Source: CAVSRC01 sp963830205 (lineage in GTDB: Bacteria; Pseudomonadota; Alphaproteobacteria; Rhizobiales; Kaistiaceae). From it: a DNA stretch of 64,000 nucleotides. Position 1 is the first letter of the stretch. Every line of letters starts with the position of its first letter. The notes under the pieces were generated by a model. That model was not told where the DNA came from. It worked only from the letters and a program-made list of their open reading frames with translations, and ran no database searches. The translations under genes were made by a program, and so were the position numbers. This document shows, one piece after another, positions 1 through 8,648 of the stretch. The stretch spans positions 48,833 through 112,832 of the forward strand of contig CAWHLP010000016.1 in the NCBI GenBank assembly GCA_963830205.1, in the 5' to 3' direction.

Positions 1-662
1 GATCGCCTTGACGAAGAGGTCGCCTGGCTCGATCGTCGCGACCGGTACGTCGATGGCGATCGGTTCGGCATCGGCCGCGCGCCGCACCATGAGATGCGCC
101 GTCGTCCCGGCCTTGCCGCGGAACGCGGCGATCTCCGAATAGGGCGCGCCGTCCACCGAGACGATCTCGTCGCCGGTCAGAGGCCGGCCTTGGCCGCCGG
201 GCCGCCGTCATAGACATGGGTGACGAAGCTCTTGCCGTCGATCGTCGCGCTGGCGATGCCGATGCCGGCATAGGTCACCGCGCCCTGCGGCGGGAACAGC
301 CGGCGCATGTCGCGACGCAGCCCGAAGCGGAACACGTCCGCCAGCTCGTAATAGTCCACCTGGTCGGGCGTGTAGCGGCCGGTATGGGAGGCGTGCAGGC
401 TGTTCAGGGCGAAGGCGACCGCATCGCCGACGACCGCCGGCGAGGCATCCTTGAGGTCGGGAATCTGGGAGGCGACCAGCGCCGCCGCGTCGTTGAACTG
501 GGGCAGCTCGGCGGGCGCGTAGAAGTGCTGGTTGACGATATCGACCGCGCTGTCGAACACCGGATTGCCGGAATGCGGCGGCGCCTCGGCGCCTGCCGGG
601 ACGGCGAAGCCAGCGCACGCAAGCAGGATGAGCGCGGCAAGCGGCCGCAGATGTCTGGTCAT
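1..662 (-). CDS. S41-family periplasmic peptidase with PDZ domain (partial, frameshifted)
   Basis: The product starts with a clear signal peptide (basic MTRHLRP, then a hydrophobic stretch ending near AGAEA), so it is exported. The next ~130 residues resemble the N-terminal helical part of carboxyl-terminal processing (S41) peptidases, and a PDZ-like segment begins at GIGIASATIDG. The frame stops near 180 right after GGPAAKAGL. Shifting by one base restores a typical PDZ continuation (TGDEIVSVDG, then FRGKAGTTAHLMVRR) running to the window edge, so one base seems lost near 180. The catalytic Ser-Lys domain would lie outside the window. The start at 662 has GGGAGGGA just upstream. S41 family assignment is likely; the substrate is unknown. 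Confidence 0.7.
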
Positions 663-763
663 AAGCCGGTCCCTCCCGGTCGCGCCCCACGCAACAAGAA
701 CCTAGAGGACGAACGTGGCGTCTGCCAGGGCCGGCGGGTTGACTTGGGTGCCCGATTGCCGCC

Positions 764-780
764 ATTCACGGGCCGTGAAT
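764..780. promoter_or_regulatory. 17-bp palindrome upstream of hss
   Basis: ATTCACGGGCCGTGAAT is a perfect inverted repeat (8+1+8) ending 36 bases before the hss start codon. It sits where an operator of a dimeric regulator would overlap the promoter. I do not recognise the regulator. Confidence 0.4.
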
Positions 781-816
781 TTCCGCCACGAGTGATCCCA
801 GTCAAGGAGAGCAGCG

Positions 817-2248
817 ATGGCCGACTGGCCCGTCTACGGCACGATCGACGGCCCCATCGTCATGATCGGCTTCGGTTCGATCGGCAAGGGCACCCTGCCC
901 CTGATCGAGCGCCATTTCACCTTCGACCGCTCGCGCATGGTGGTCGTCGACCCGGACGACACCGACCGGGCGATGCTGGAGGCCCACGGCCGCTTCGTCC
1001 ACATCGCGCTGACCCCCGAGAACTACCGCGAGGTGCTGACGCCGTTGCTGACCGAAGGCGGCGGCACCGGTTTCTGCGTCAACCTGTCGGTCGACACCTC
1101 CTCGCTCGACATCATGAAGCTCTGCCGCGAGCTCGGCGTTCCCTACATCGACACAGTGGTCGAGCCCTGGCCGGGCTTCTATTTCGACACCTCGGCGGAG
1201 CCGGAGGCGCGCACCAACAATGCGCTGCGCGCCACCGTGCGCGCCGAGAAGGCCAGGAACCCCGGCGGCGCCACCGCCGTCTCCTGCTGCGGCGCCAATC
1301 CCGGCATGGTCTCCTGGTTCGTCAAGCAGGCGCTGGTCAATCTCGCCAAGGACCTCGACCATCCCTTCAGCGAACCGGGCCCCGGCAACCGCGAGGGCTG
1401 GGCGCGGCTGATGCGCGACCTCGGCGTCAAGGGCGTCCACATCGCCGAGCGCGACACCCAGCGCTCGGCCAAGCCCAAGCCGCTCAACGTCTTCGTCAAC
1501 ACCTGGTCGGTGGAAGGCTTCCTGTCGGAAGGCATGCAGCCGGCGGAGACTCGGCTGGGGCACCCACGAGAAATGGCTGCCCGAGAACGGCCGGCTCGAA
1601 TTGCTGGGCGCCAAGCCCGGCGCCTACCTGCTCCAGCCCGGCGCCAATACGCGGGTGCGGACCTGGTGCCCGACGCCAGGGGCGCAATACGGCTTCCTGG
1701 TCACCCACAACGAGTCGCTCTCGATCGCCGATTATTTCACGCTTCGCGACGGCGACACGGTCACCTACCGGCCGACCTGCCACTACGCCTATCATCCGGC
1801 CAACGACGCGGTCCTGTCCCTGCACGAGGTCTTCGGCCGCGCCGGTGTCATCCAGGATCAGCACCACATCCTCACCGAGAGCGAGATCGTCGACGGCATC
1901 GACGAACTCGGCGTGCTGCTCTACGGCCACGCCAGGAACGCCTACTGGTTCGGCTCGCAGCTCTCCATCGAGGAGACACGGAAACTCGCCCCCCACCAGA
2001 ACGCCACCGGCCTGCAGGTGACCTCGGCGGTGCTCGCCGGCATGGTGTGGGCGCTGGAGAACCCCGACGTTGGCGTCGTCGAAACGGAGGAGATGGACTA
2101 TCGCCGCTGCCTCGAAGTGCAACTTCCCTATCTCGGTCCAGTCAAGGGCTACTATACGGAATGGACACCACTCACTGGACGTGGCTTTCTATACCCAGAG
2201 GAACTGGACACCAGTGACCCTTGGCAGTTCCGCAATGTATTAGTGTAA
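817..2248 (+). CDS. hss: Homospermidine synthase (one internal frameshift, exchanged 3' end)
   Basis: This enzyme makes sym-homospermidine from putrescine or spermidine with NAD in the cytoplasm; homospermidine is a major polyamine of rhizobia. The N-terminus holds a Rossmann dinucleotide site, GFGSIGKG at residues 18-25. The conserved VNLSVDTSSLDIMKLC and SCCGANPGMVSWFVKQAL blocks follow. The start at 817 has AAGGAG six bases upstream. One extra base near 1549 breaks the frame; removing it joins GMQPAE to LGWGTHEKWLPENG and gives about 476 residues, the usual length. The last ~50 codons, from about 2095, shift to AT-rich third positions (for example CTT, ACA, GTA, TTA) unlike the rest of the gene. 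A second GC-rich copy of this 3' end lies at 3840-4018, so the native end seems to have been replaced by a foreign homologous one. Confidence 0.9.
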
Positions 2249-2279
2249 GGCGCCTGCGCTCACAATCGATCAACAAGGA

Positions 2280-2912
2280 TTAAATTACACGAGGCGAATA
2301 GCGCCCTTTCTCGCATAATTCTATTATCTCAATTACTTCATTAAGACCATATAGCTCTAGATAAGGCCTAAATACATAACGACCATCGCGATCCTTCAGC
2401 TGGCCAAATCTATTAACTATATACTCTAGAGGAATAACATCTGTTTCAGATATCAGACCGGAATCAATAAAATACTTTATTTGAGTAATATAATCGACAA
2501 ACCGATCGAACACTTCAACATAAAGCATATTTTCATAGTTCATCAATTCTGGACGCAAATCATATTGACCAGTTATAGGGTGGCGAGCCCTGCTTTCTAT
2601 GCTCATCGCCCTCGACATTTTTTCAATATTATGCTTGAAAACAAACGGATTTAATCCATCAGGTGAGTATTTCTTAGGTATTATAAGTTCTCTATCATGC
2701 CAATCAATAAAATTACGAGCCAATATCAACGCCTTATCTGTATAGAATTTTTCTATAGTTTCAGCCGCAAATCGCGACCGATCCCAGCGATACGTTAATC
2801 TGTGTTGTCTAAAAGTTAAAACAAAACTGAAAATAGAAATAACGACCGCAATACCAGCGATTACGAAACTTCCCCACGATCCAGCATAGGAACTAAAGTC
2901 TTCTAGAGACAA
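2280..2912 (-). CDS. Hypothetical protein with one N-terminal membrane segment
   Basis: The 210-residue product has one strongly hydrophobic segment at about residues 14-36 (FVIAGIAVVISIFSFVLTF), followed by a mostly charged, probably helical cytoplasmic domain rich in Tyr, Phe, Ile and Arg. I do not recognise a catalytic motif. The overall plan (short N-terminal anchor, then a helical domain with conserved aromatic and arginine residues) recalls small single-anchor proteins of the DUF4760 type, but this is only a resemblance. Translation probably starts at a TTG, two bases after the stop of the upstream GNAT gene, so the two are likely translationally coupled. Codon use is AT-rich, unlike the host. 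A role in defence or stress is possible given the accessory setting but is not shown. Confidence 0.6.
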   Translation of the reverse strand: MSLEDFSSYAGSWGSFVIAGIAVVISIFSFVLTFRQHRLTYRWDRSRFAAETIEKFYTDKALILARNFIDWHDRELIIPKKYSPDGLNPFVFKHNIEKMSRAMSIESRARHPITGQYDLRPELMNYENMLYVEVFDRFVDYITQIKYFIDSGLISETDVIPLEYIVNRFGQLKDRDGRYVFRPYLELYGLNEVIEIIELCEKGRYSPRVI

Positions 2913-2914
2913 AA

Positions 2915-3742
2915 TTACTTAGCTCCACCGTTTAATCCAACAGACCATTCAAACGTCCGAATGTTAGAGTAAGCCATAAAGCCAAGCTTCCTGTACATAT
3001 TTGTAGCCATAACGGATGATCGAAGAACACTATACAAGCACCCCAGTTCTCTTGCTTCGCGCAGCAACGATAGCGTCATTGCCGACGCTATTCCTTTTCT
3101 TCTAGCACCGGGTATCGTTGAGACGAAATAGACCCCGGCGTAGCTTCCGCAGAAGAACAACGTAGCCGTTGCGACGGGATCTTTGCGACGCCGCGCAATA
3201 TAGTGGCGCCATTCTGTGCCATTATCTGCAAAACCAAGCTGACTGAACGCGGCTCCCACCCAGTCAGCCACAGCCTGGCCCTCGCCAAAACCGATGCCAA
3301 GCACATCAACCCATTCGGCCAAATCACGACGACTATGAACCCGCGAGATTGTAAGTCCATCAGGTAGATCAAACGCAATCGGCACCTTGGCTAGGTCAAT
3401 CGCCATACCGGTCTCCTCGACATCATGATGAAAGCCGTTGGCCACAAGCTGCTTGGGAAGGTCACTAGGCAGTGAACTCGGGCCGATGTGCCAAGTGCCT
3501 GATACTGCGTGAGATTTCATACAATTAATCGAATTTTGTATTTCTTGCACGACAGTAGTTGAACTCAACTGTGCACAGAGTACAGCGTTATAATAACCAA
3601 GCGGTGCTCCTCCGATTACCCATTGTATATCTCTCGCCACGCGCGTCTCGCCACCCCCAGCACGACCTAGCGCGAGCAAAAATCGCGCCGCATTGTTTTC
3701 AATTGCAGCCGCAATGCCAACTGAATCTCGCAACGAAAACAT
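2915..3742 (-). CDS. GNAT-family N-acetyltransferase
   Basis: The 275-residue protein has its GNAT fold in the C-terminal half. The acetyl-CoA pyrophosphate loop is visible as ARRKGIASAM near residues 216-225, after the strand YAGVYFVSTIPG. The following helix and strand (LLREARELGCLYSVLRSS, then MYRKLGFMAYSN) are typical of motif B. The N-terminal ~120 residues form an extra domain like that of two-part GNAT proteins. The substrate is unknown. It is the first gene of a two-gene minus-strand unit in the AT-rich insertion, and its stop lies two bases before the next start. A role as a modifying resistance or toxin-like enzyme cannot be judged from sequence. Confidence 0.8.
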   Translation of the reverse strand: MFSLRDSVGIAAAIENNAARFLLALGRAGGGETRVARDIQWVIGGAPLGYYNAVLCAQLSSTTVVQEIQNSINCMKSHAVSGTWHIGPSSLPSDLPKQLVANGFHHDVEETGMAIDLAKVPIAFDLPDGLTISRVHSRRDLAEWVDVLGIGFGEGQAVADWVGAAFSQLGFADNGTEWRHYIARRRKDPVATATLFFCGSYAGVYFVSTIPGARRKGIASAMTLSLLREARELGCLYSVLRSSVMATNMYRKLGFMAYSNIRTFEWSVGLNGGAK

Positions 3743-3839
3743 CTACTTATCCATCTAGCTCCGGGTAACGAGGGAGCAGCCTTTGTCGGTGATGCTAGTC
3801 TCGCAGTCAATAGTCATCATCTAGCATGGCTCCCTGCCG

Positions 3840-4018
3840 GCATCGTCGAGGCCGACGAGATGGACTACCGCCGCTGCCTCGCCGTGCAGCGTCCCTATCT
3901 CGGCCCGGTCAAGGGCTATTACACCGACTGGACGCCGCTCACCGGCCGCCCCGGCCTCTTCCCCGAGGACATCGACGCCAGCGACCCCTGGCAGTTCAGG
4001 AACGTGCTGGTGCGCTGA
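3840..4018 (+). pseudogene. Displaced native 3' end of hss
   Basis: Read in frame, this stretch gives about 58 residues that align without gaps to the C-terminus of homospermidine synthase (for example YLGPVKGYYT and SDPWQFRNVLV). In 57 aligned positions I count 12 differences from the copy now attached to hss. It has host-like GC-rich codons and an intact TGA stop, but no start or ribosome site of its own. It is most simply the original end of hss, cut off when the AT-rich segment entered. Confidence 0.9.
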
Positions 4019-4031
4019 GCATCAGCACGTA

Positions 4032-5009
4032 TCAGCCGGCGATATCGACGATGCCGGCGGCGCCTTCCTCGGTGCCGAAGGCCAGCCGGCGGCCACGTCC
4101 GTCCCAGGCCAGCGCCGACACCGGCCCGCCGCCCGGGCGGCGCATCAGCGCCTCTTCGGCATCGCCGAAGCGCACGGCCAGCACCATGCCGTCGCGGTAG
4201 CCGATCGCCACGATCTCCTCGCTGGGGTGGCAGGCGACGCGGGTGACCAGCTCCTCGCGCGCGCCGAGCTGGAGCGGCTGGCGGCCCATCGGCCCGTCCT
4301 TGTAGTGGAACGGCCACAGGATGGCGGCGTTCGCCCCCGACGAGGCGAGGAAGCGGCCCTTGACCGACCAGGAGAGCGAGCGCGGCTTGGCCGGGTAGCC
4401 GGTCATGCGCATGTCGCGGCTGTCATCCAGCCGCCAGCCGTGCAGCGCGTTCTCCTGCATGACGGTGACCAGGTTGCGCCCGTCGGGCGAGAAGGTGACG
4501 CCGATATGGGCGCCCTTCCAGGTGAACTGGGCCGGTTCGGCCTCGGTGCCGGCCCACCACAGCGTCACGCCCTCGTAGCGGGCGACGGCGAGGCGCAGGC
4601 CCTTGGGCGCGAAGGCGATGCCGCCCACCGCCCGGCCATGGTCGAAGGTGCGCTCGCGCCCGTCGCTGAGCCGCACGAACGCCTGGCGGCCGGAGGCGAA
4701 GCCGACCGTTCCGGCCGGGCCGGCGGCGACATGGTCGATCCACTTGCGCGGCTTCTCGGCGAGCTTGATCGCTTTGCCGGTGGCATCGGTTGCAGCAACC
4801 AACCCGTCGTCACCGCCGGTGATGAGCACCTTGCCGTCAAGCGATGGCGTCGCGGCAAGGATGGCGCCCGCATGGACGTGCCCCCCTTCCGCCGCCGGGC
4901 CGGAGGCGCGGCGCACCGTGCCGTCGCCCAGCGCATAGACCGCCGTTTCGCCGAGGAAGGCGGTCTCGACGACGAAGGCTCCGAAGGGGAAATCCTGGAT
5001 GGAGGGCAA
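4032..5009 (-). CDS. WD40-repeat protein linked to CobW
   Basis: The 325-residue protein is built from repeated beta-propeller blades; WD40-like units such as HAGAILAATPSLDGKVLITGGDD, IGVTFSPDGRNLVTVMQEN and PVSALAWDGRGRRLAFGTEEG recur at roughly 40-residue spacing. No signal peptide is seen, so it should be cytoplasmic. Such propellers usually act as protein-binding platforms. It lies 10 bases downstream of cobW in the same direction, so the two form an operon, a pairing seen in other Hyphomicrobiales; a partner role in metal handling is inferred from that. The start appears to be a TTG at 5009, since no ATG fits near the conserved N-terminus (PSIQDFPFGAFVVE). Confidence 0.8.
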   Translation of the reverse strand: MPSIQDFPFGAFVVETAFLGETAVYALGDGTVRRASGPAAEGGHVHAGAILAATPSLDGKVLITGGDDGLVAATDATGKAIKLAEKPRKWIDHVAAGPAGTVGFASGRQAFVRLSDGRERTFDHGRAVGGIAFAPKGLRLAVARYEGVTLWWAGTEAEPAQFTWKGAHIGVTFSPDGRNLVTVMQENALHGWRLDDSRDMRMTGYPAKPRSLSWSVKGRFLASSGANAAILWPFHYKDGPMGRQPLQLGAREELVTRVACHPSEEIVAIGYRDGMVLAVRFGDAEEALMRRPGGGPVSALAWDGRGRRLAFGTEEGAAGIVDIAG

Positions 5010-5019
5010 CCGTCCCGCC

Positions 5020-6053
5020 TCACGCCATGCACTTCTCGAAATCTTCCCGGATCACCTTCTCGTCGAGGTGGCGGCCGATGAACACCAGCCGGCTCTCGCG
5101 CTTCTCGCCGTCGCGCCACGGGCGCTGGTGGTTGCCCTCGATGATCATGTGGACGCCCTGCACGACGTAGCGTTCGTCGTCGCCCTTGAAGGAGAGGATG
5201 CCCTTGAGGCGCAATATGTCGGGCCCCTGCTCCTGGGCGGTCTGCTGGATCCACGGGAAGAATTTCTGCGGGTCGAGGTCGCCGCCCCTCAGCGATATGG
5301 AGAAGACGCCGGACCCTTCGATGTCGTGATGGTGGTGATGATGGTGTGGTCGTGGTCATGGTCATGATCGTGGTCGTGATGATCGTGGTCATGGTCATGG
5401 CCGTCGTCATCGAGGAATTCCGGGTCGAGCGTCAGGATGCGGTCGAGGTCGAAGGCGCCGCGGCCGAGCACCCGGTCGAGCGGGATGGCGCAACGCTCGG
5501 TACGGTGGATGAGCGCGTGCGGGTTCATGGCGCGGATGCTGCGCTCGATCGCCGCCAGCTCGTCGGGCTCCACCAGGTCGGTCTTGTTGAGCAGGATGAC
5601 GTCGGCGAAGCCGATCTGCTCCTGCGCCTCGGGGCTCTCGGCGAGGCTCCCGGCCAGGTGCTTGGCATCGGCGACGGTGACCACCGCGTCGAGCTTGGCG
5701 CGGGCGCGCACGTCATCGTCCATGAAGAAGGTCTGCGCCACCGGCACCGGGTCGGCCAGGCCGGTGGTCTCCACCAGGATGCCGTCGAAGCCGCCGGGGC
5801 GCTTGACCAGCCCCTCGACCACGCGGATGAGGTCGCCGCGCACCGTGCAGCAGACGCAGCCATTGTTCATCTCGAACACCTCCTCGTCGCTTTCGACGAT
5901 GAGGTCGTTGTCGATGCTGATCTCGCCGAACTCGTTGACGATGACGGCGTATCGCTTGCCGTGGTTCTCGGTGAGGATGCGGTTCAGCAGCGTGGTCTTG
6001 CCGGCGCCGAGATAGCCGGTGAGCACCGTGACGGGGATCTGGGTTTCAGGCAT
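5020..6053 (-). CDS. CobW/COG0523 metal-chaperone GTPase with His-Asp-rich linker (frameshifted)
   Basis: G3E-family GTPases of the CobW/COG0523 group deliver metals, often zinc, to client proteins. The Walker A motif GYLGAGKTT is at residues 13-21, the metal-binding CxCC motif (GCVCC) at 65-69, and the guanine motif NKTD near residue 155. Around 5320-5400 the gene encodes a run of alternating His and Asp, then several His, a likely metal-binding linker. The frame breaks inside this run near 5346. A one-base shift restores the CobW C-terminal domain (DIEGSGVFSISLRGG, then RLKGILSFKGDDERYVVQGVH) ending at 5020. The full product is about 344 residues. It is upstream of the WD40 gene in the same operon. 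Confidence 0.85.
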
Positions 6054-6256
6054 TGGGGAGCTCTCCGCGGCGGGTCAAGGCCGCCGGTTCAGTATGGTTG
6101 CCGGCTGATATAGGCGAGGCGCAGCAAGAATGCATCTGCCGTCAGCCAATCGTTAGGGCTGCTCGTTTTCCCTACACGCCGGTTAAGGCGAGCCGTGGTT
6201 TTTTGGGAGTGCCGTTAAGCAGCCCTGGATCGGACTGGGAACGGAGAGCGACCAAA

Positions 6257-6292
6257 CCGTGCCCGCCCGCGAACGGGCGGAACGGGGCACGG
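6257..6292. terminator. GC-rich hairpin between cobW and the VOC gene
   Basis: CCGTGCCC pairs with GGGCACGG and, inside it, CCGCCCG with CGGGCGG. On the minus strand the hairpin is followed by a short T-containing stretch (GTTTGG), just after the stop of the VOC gene at 6312. It probably ends that transcript. The rest of 6054-6311 shows no gene and presumably carries the cobW promoter. Confidence 0.5.
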
Positions 6293-6311
6293 CCAGCGGA
6301 AGCCTCCCGCC

Positions 6312-6842
6312 TCAGGCGAGCGGCGGCTCGCTGAGGAGATCATCGAGATCGAGCCACTCGGTCTTCATCGCCAGTGAACCATCCTGGGTGAGCGGCCACT
6401 CATCGCGCGGCCGGTCCCAATAGAGCTCGACGCCGTTTCCGTCCGGGTCGCTGAGGTAGAGCGCCTGGCTGACGCCGTGGTCGCTGGCGCCATCAAGCGG
6501 CCAACCGGCCGCGATCAACCGGCGCAGCGCATCAGCCAGCGCCGCCCGCGTCGGATAGAGGATGGCGGTGTGGTAGAGGCCGGTGGTGCCGCGCGGCGGC
6601 GGCGGCCCGTTGCGGCTTTCCCAGGTGTTGATGCCGAAATGGTGGTGGTAGCCGCCGGCCGAGAAGAAGGCGGCCTGCGAGCCATAGCGCTGCATGAGCT
6701 GGAAGCCGAGCACGCCGCAATAGAAGGCGAGCGAGCGCTCGATGTCGGCCACCTTGAGATGGACGTGGCCGATGCGCACGCCGGGATCGATCGGCCGCGC
6801 CGACAGTTCAGCCGGTTTGTCTGCAAGCTTGGTCTCGGACAT
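6312..6842 (-). CDS. VOC-superfamily protein, extradiol-dioxygenase-like
   Basis: The 176-residue protein is a vicinal-oxygen-chelate fold enzyme. The first module begins with a metal-ligand strand (IGHVHLKVADIERSLAFYCGVLGF). The second contains GLYHTAILYPTRAALADALRR and ends with the usual ligand segment DPDGNGVELYWDRP. The His and Glu at these places match the metal-binding positions of CatE-like (catechol 2,3-dioxygenase type) or glyoxalase-like members. The substrate is not predictable. It is monocistronic as far as can be seen, with a hairpin after its stop. About 93 bases separate it from the upstream minus-strand reductase gene. Confidence 0.75.
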   Translation of the reverse strand: MSETKLADKPAELSARPIDPGVRIGHVHLKVADIERSLAFYCGVLGFQLMQRYGSQAAFFSAGGYHHHFGINTWESRNGPPPPRGTTGLYHTAILYPTRAALADALRRLIAAGWPLDGASDHGVSQALYLSDPDGNGVELYWDRPRDEWPLTQDGSLAMKTEWLDLDDLLSEPPLA

Positions 6843-6935
6843 GAGGTCGCTCCGCTGAGGCAGGGTTCGGGCAATATGGGGTGCCGCCGCGCCGCGGCCA
6901 GGAGCGGACGGCGCGGCGGCGAGGATGTGGGCGTG

Positions 6936-7574
6936 TCAGGCGACGAGCTTCCAGGCGCTCTGGAAGCCGGTGCCGAGCGGCCCCTGCAGGGTGATGCCGA
7001 GGAGCGCCAGCCCCTCGAGCTGGCGCGCCCGCTCCAGCTTGCCGACGTCGATGCCGCGCAAGTCCCCGGCCTCGACCAGGCCGATCACCTGTTTCTTGGC
7101 CGCTTCGTCGTCGCCGGCGACCAGCACGTCGAGCTTGTGACCATCGACGGCACCGACCACCAGCGTGCCGGCGAAATTGGTGTTGAACGCCTTCACCACC
7201 TTGCTCTTCGGCAGCAGGTTGGCGATCTCTTCCGCCGCACTCTTGCCCGGCGCGGTCGCCAGACCGTCATAGGTGTCGTTGAGCGGGTTGGTGATGTCGA
7301 TGACCACCTTGCCGGCGAGCTTGGCGGCATTGGCCGAGGCGAAATCGCGCGCCGCCGCGAAGGGCAGCGCCAGCACGATGATGTCGTTGGCAAGCGCCAC
7401 GGCCGCCGTGGCGACCGTCGCTTGCGCGCCGGGCTTGCCCGCCCGGAGCTCCTTGGCCAGTTCCGTCGCCTTGACCTGGTCCTTGCCGACGATGGTGACG
7501 GAATTTCCGCCGGCGATGAAACGGGTGCCGATGCCACGCGCCATGTTGCCGGCGCCGATGATGCTGATGTTCAT
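6936..7574 (-). CDS. F420-dependent NADP reductase-like protein (NADPH-binding)
   Basis: The 212-residue protein starts with a Rossmann site (MNISIIGAGNMARGIGTRF). It continues with the pattern of the coenzyme F420:NADP oxidoreductase family (DIIVLALPFAA, VVIDITNPLND, then KVVKAFNTNFAG). Alphaproteobacteria normally lack F420, so the true activity may be another NADP-linked reduction. The ATG at 7574 is preceded by GGAGT. It is divergent from the LysR gene starting at 7699, and the 124-base gap between them is the likely shared control region, so LysR control is probable. Confidence 0.75.
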   Translation of the reverse strand: MNISIIGAGNMARGIGTRFIAGGNSVTIVGKDQVKATELAKELRAGKPGAQATVATAAVALANDIIVLALPFAAARDFASANAAKLAGKVVIDITNPLNDTYDGLATAPGKSAAEEIANLLPKSKVVKAFNTNFAGTLVVGAVDGHKLDVLVAGDDEAAKKQVIGLVEAGDLRGIDVGKLERARQLEGLALLGITLQGPLGTGFQSAWKLVA

Positions 7575-7698
7575 TTTTGACCACTCCTGTGACGCCGGCC
7601 ATGGGTTGCGCCGGACATGAGCCCCATATGACATCGCCCTAACAATATGATAATCAGCACCAGAGAAGGATGATTTCCTATTGCAAGTGTGAAATCGC

Positions 7699-8635
7699 GT
7701 GCTCGACCGTCTCACCGGAATGCAGGTCTTCGCCAAGGTCGCGGCCCTGGGAAGTTTTTCCGCCGCCGCCCGCGCGCTCGGCATGTCGCCAGCCATGGCG
7801 ACCAAGCATGTCGACGCGCTGGAGGACCGGCTCGGCACCCGCCTGTTCTTCCGCTCCACCCGCAAGCTCACGCTGACCGAGGCCGGCCAGCGCCATTTGG
7901 CCGCGAGCGAACGCATCCTTGCCGAGATCGAGGAGGCTGAGGCGGCCGCCGCTGCCGACGTGGTCGAGCCGCGCGGGGTCCTCAGGATCAACGCGCCGCT
8001 TTCCTTTGGCCTGCGCCAGGTGATGCCGGCGCTTGCCGATTTCGCGCAAGCCTATCCGGCGCTCTCCATCGACCTGGCGCTCACCGACCGCTTCGTCGAT
8101 CTCATCGACGAGGGCTGGGACATCGCCATCCGCCTCGGGGCCTTGCGCGATTCAAGCCTGATCGCCCGCGCGCTGGCGCCGATCCGCGTGGCACTCAGCG
8201 CGAGCGCCGGCCTATCTCGCCGCCCGTGGCACGCCGCGGACCATCGCCGACCTCGCCCACCACAACTGCCTCGGCTACACGCTGCCGACGCCGGCCAATG
8301 CCACGCGCTGGCTCTTCGGCGCCGACGGATCGATCGTCGTCCCCGTGCGCGGAACGCTGACGGTGAACAATGGCGACGCGCTGCGCGAGGCGGCCATCGC
8401 CGGGCAGGGCCTCATCTACCAGCCGACCTTCATCCTCGCCGACGACATCCGCGCCGGTCGCCTGGTATCGCTCACCCTCGACCAGCCGCTCGCCCGCTTC
8501 GGCGCCGCCCATGCGGTCTATCCCGGCGGCCGCCAGCCGCCGGCCAAGGTCAGGGCCCTGATCGATTTCCTCGGCCGTCGTTGGCGCGACGCCCCCTGGG
8601 ATCACGACTTGCCGCTCGCCGGCGCCAAGGGGTGA
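7699..8635 (+). CDS. LysR-family transcriptional regulator (frameshifted)
   Basis: The N-terminal winged helix-turn-helix is clear (LDRLTGMQVFAKVAALGSFSAAARALGMSPAMATKHVDALE), followed by the effector-binding domain. One extra base near 8208 breaks the frame. Removing it joins RVALSAS to AYLAARGTPRTIADLAHHNCLGY and leads to VRGTLTVNNGDALREAAIAGQG, with about 311 residues in total, normal for LysR. The start is the GTG at 7699; no better ATG lies upstream in frame. It is divergent from the NADPH reductase gene, which it probably regulates together with itself. Confidence 0.85.
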
Positions 8636-8648
8636 AGCGCCGGCGGCC

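Larger units (their letters stand above)
2249..3839. mobile_element. AT-rich inserted segment between two copies of the hss 3' end
   Basis: The segment runs from the stop codon of hss to the displaced old hss 3' end at 3840. Its base composition is visibly much more AT-rich than all neighbours. It carries two genes on the minus strand and no integrase, transposase or terminal inverted repeat that I can see. The flanking duplication of the hss end (about 170 bases, diverged) marks the limits. It is best explained as DNA brought in together with the 3' end of a donor hss gene; the mechanism is inferred. Confidence 0.7.

Noticed and set aside
6936..7991. Longer version of the F420-type reductase starting at 7991
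   Set aside because: The extra 139 residues are antisense to the LysR gene; the Rossmann start and ribosome site support 7574.
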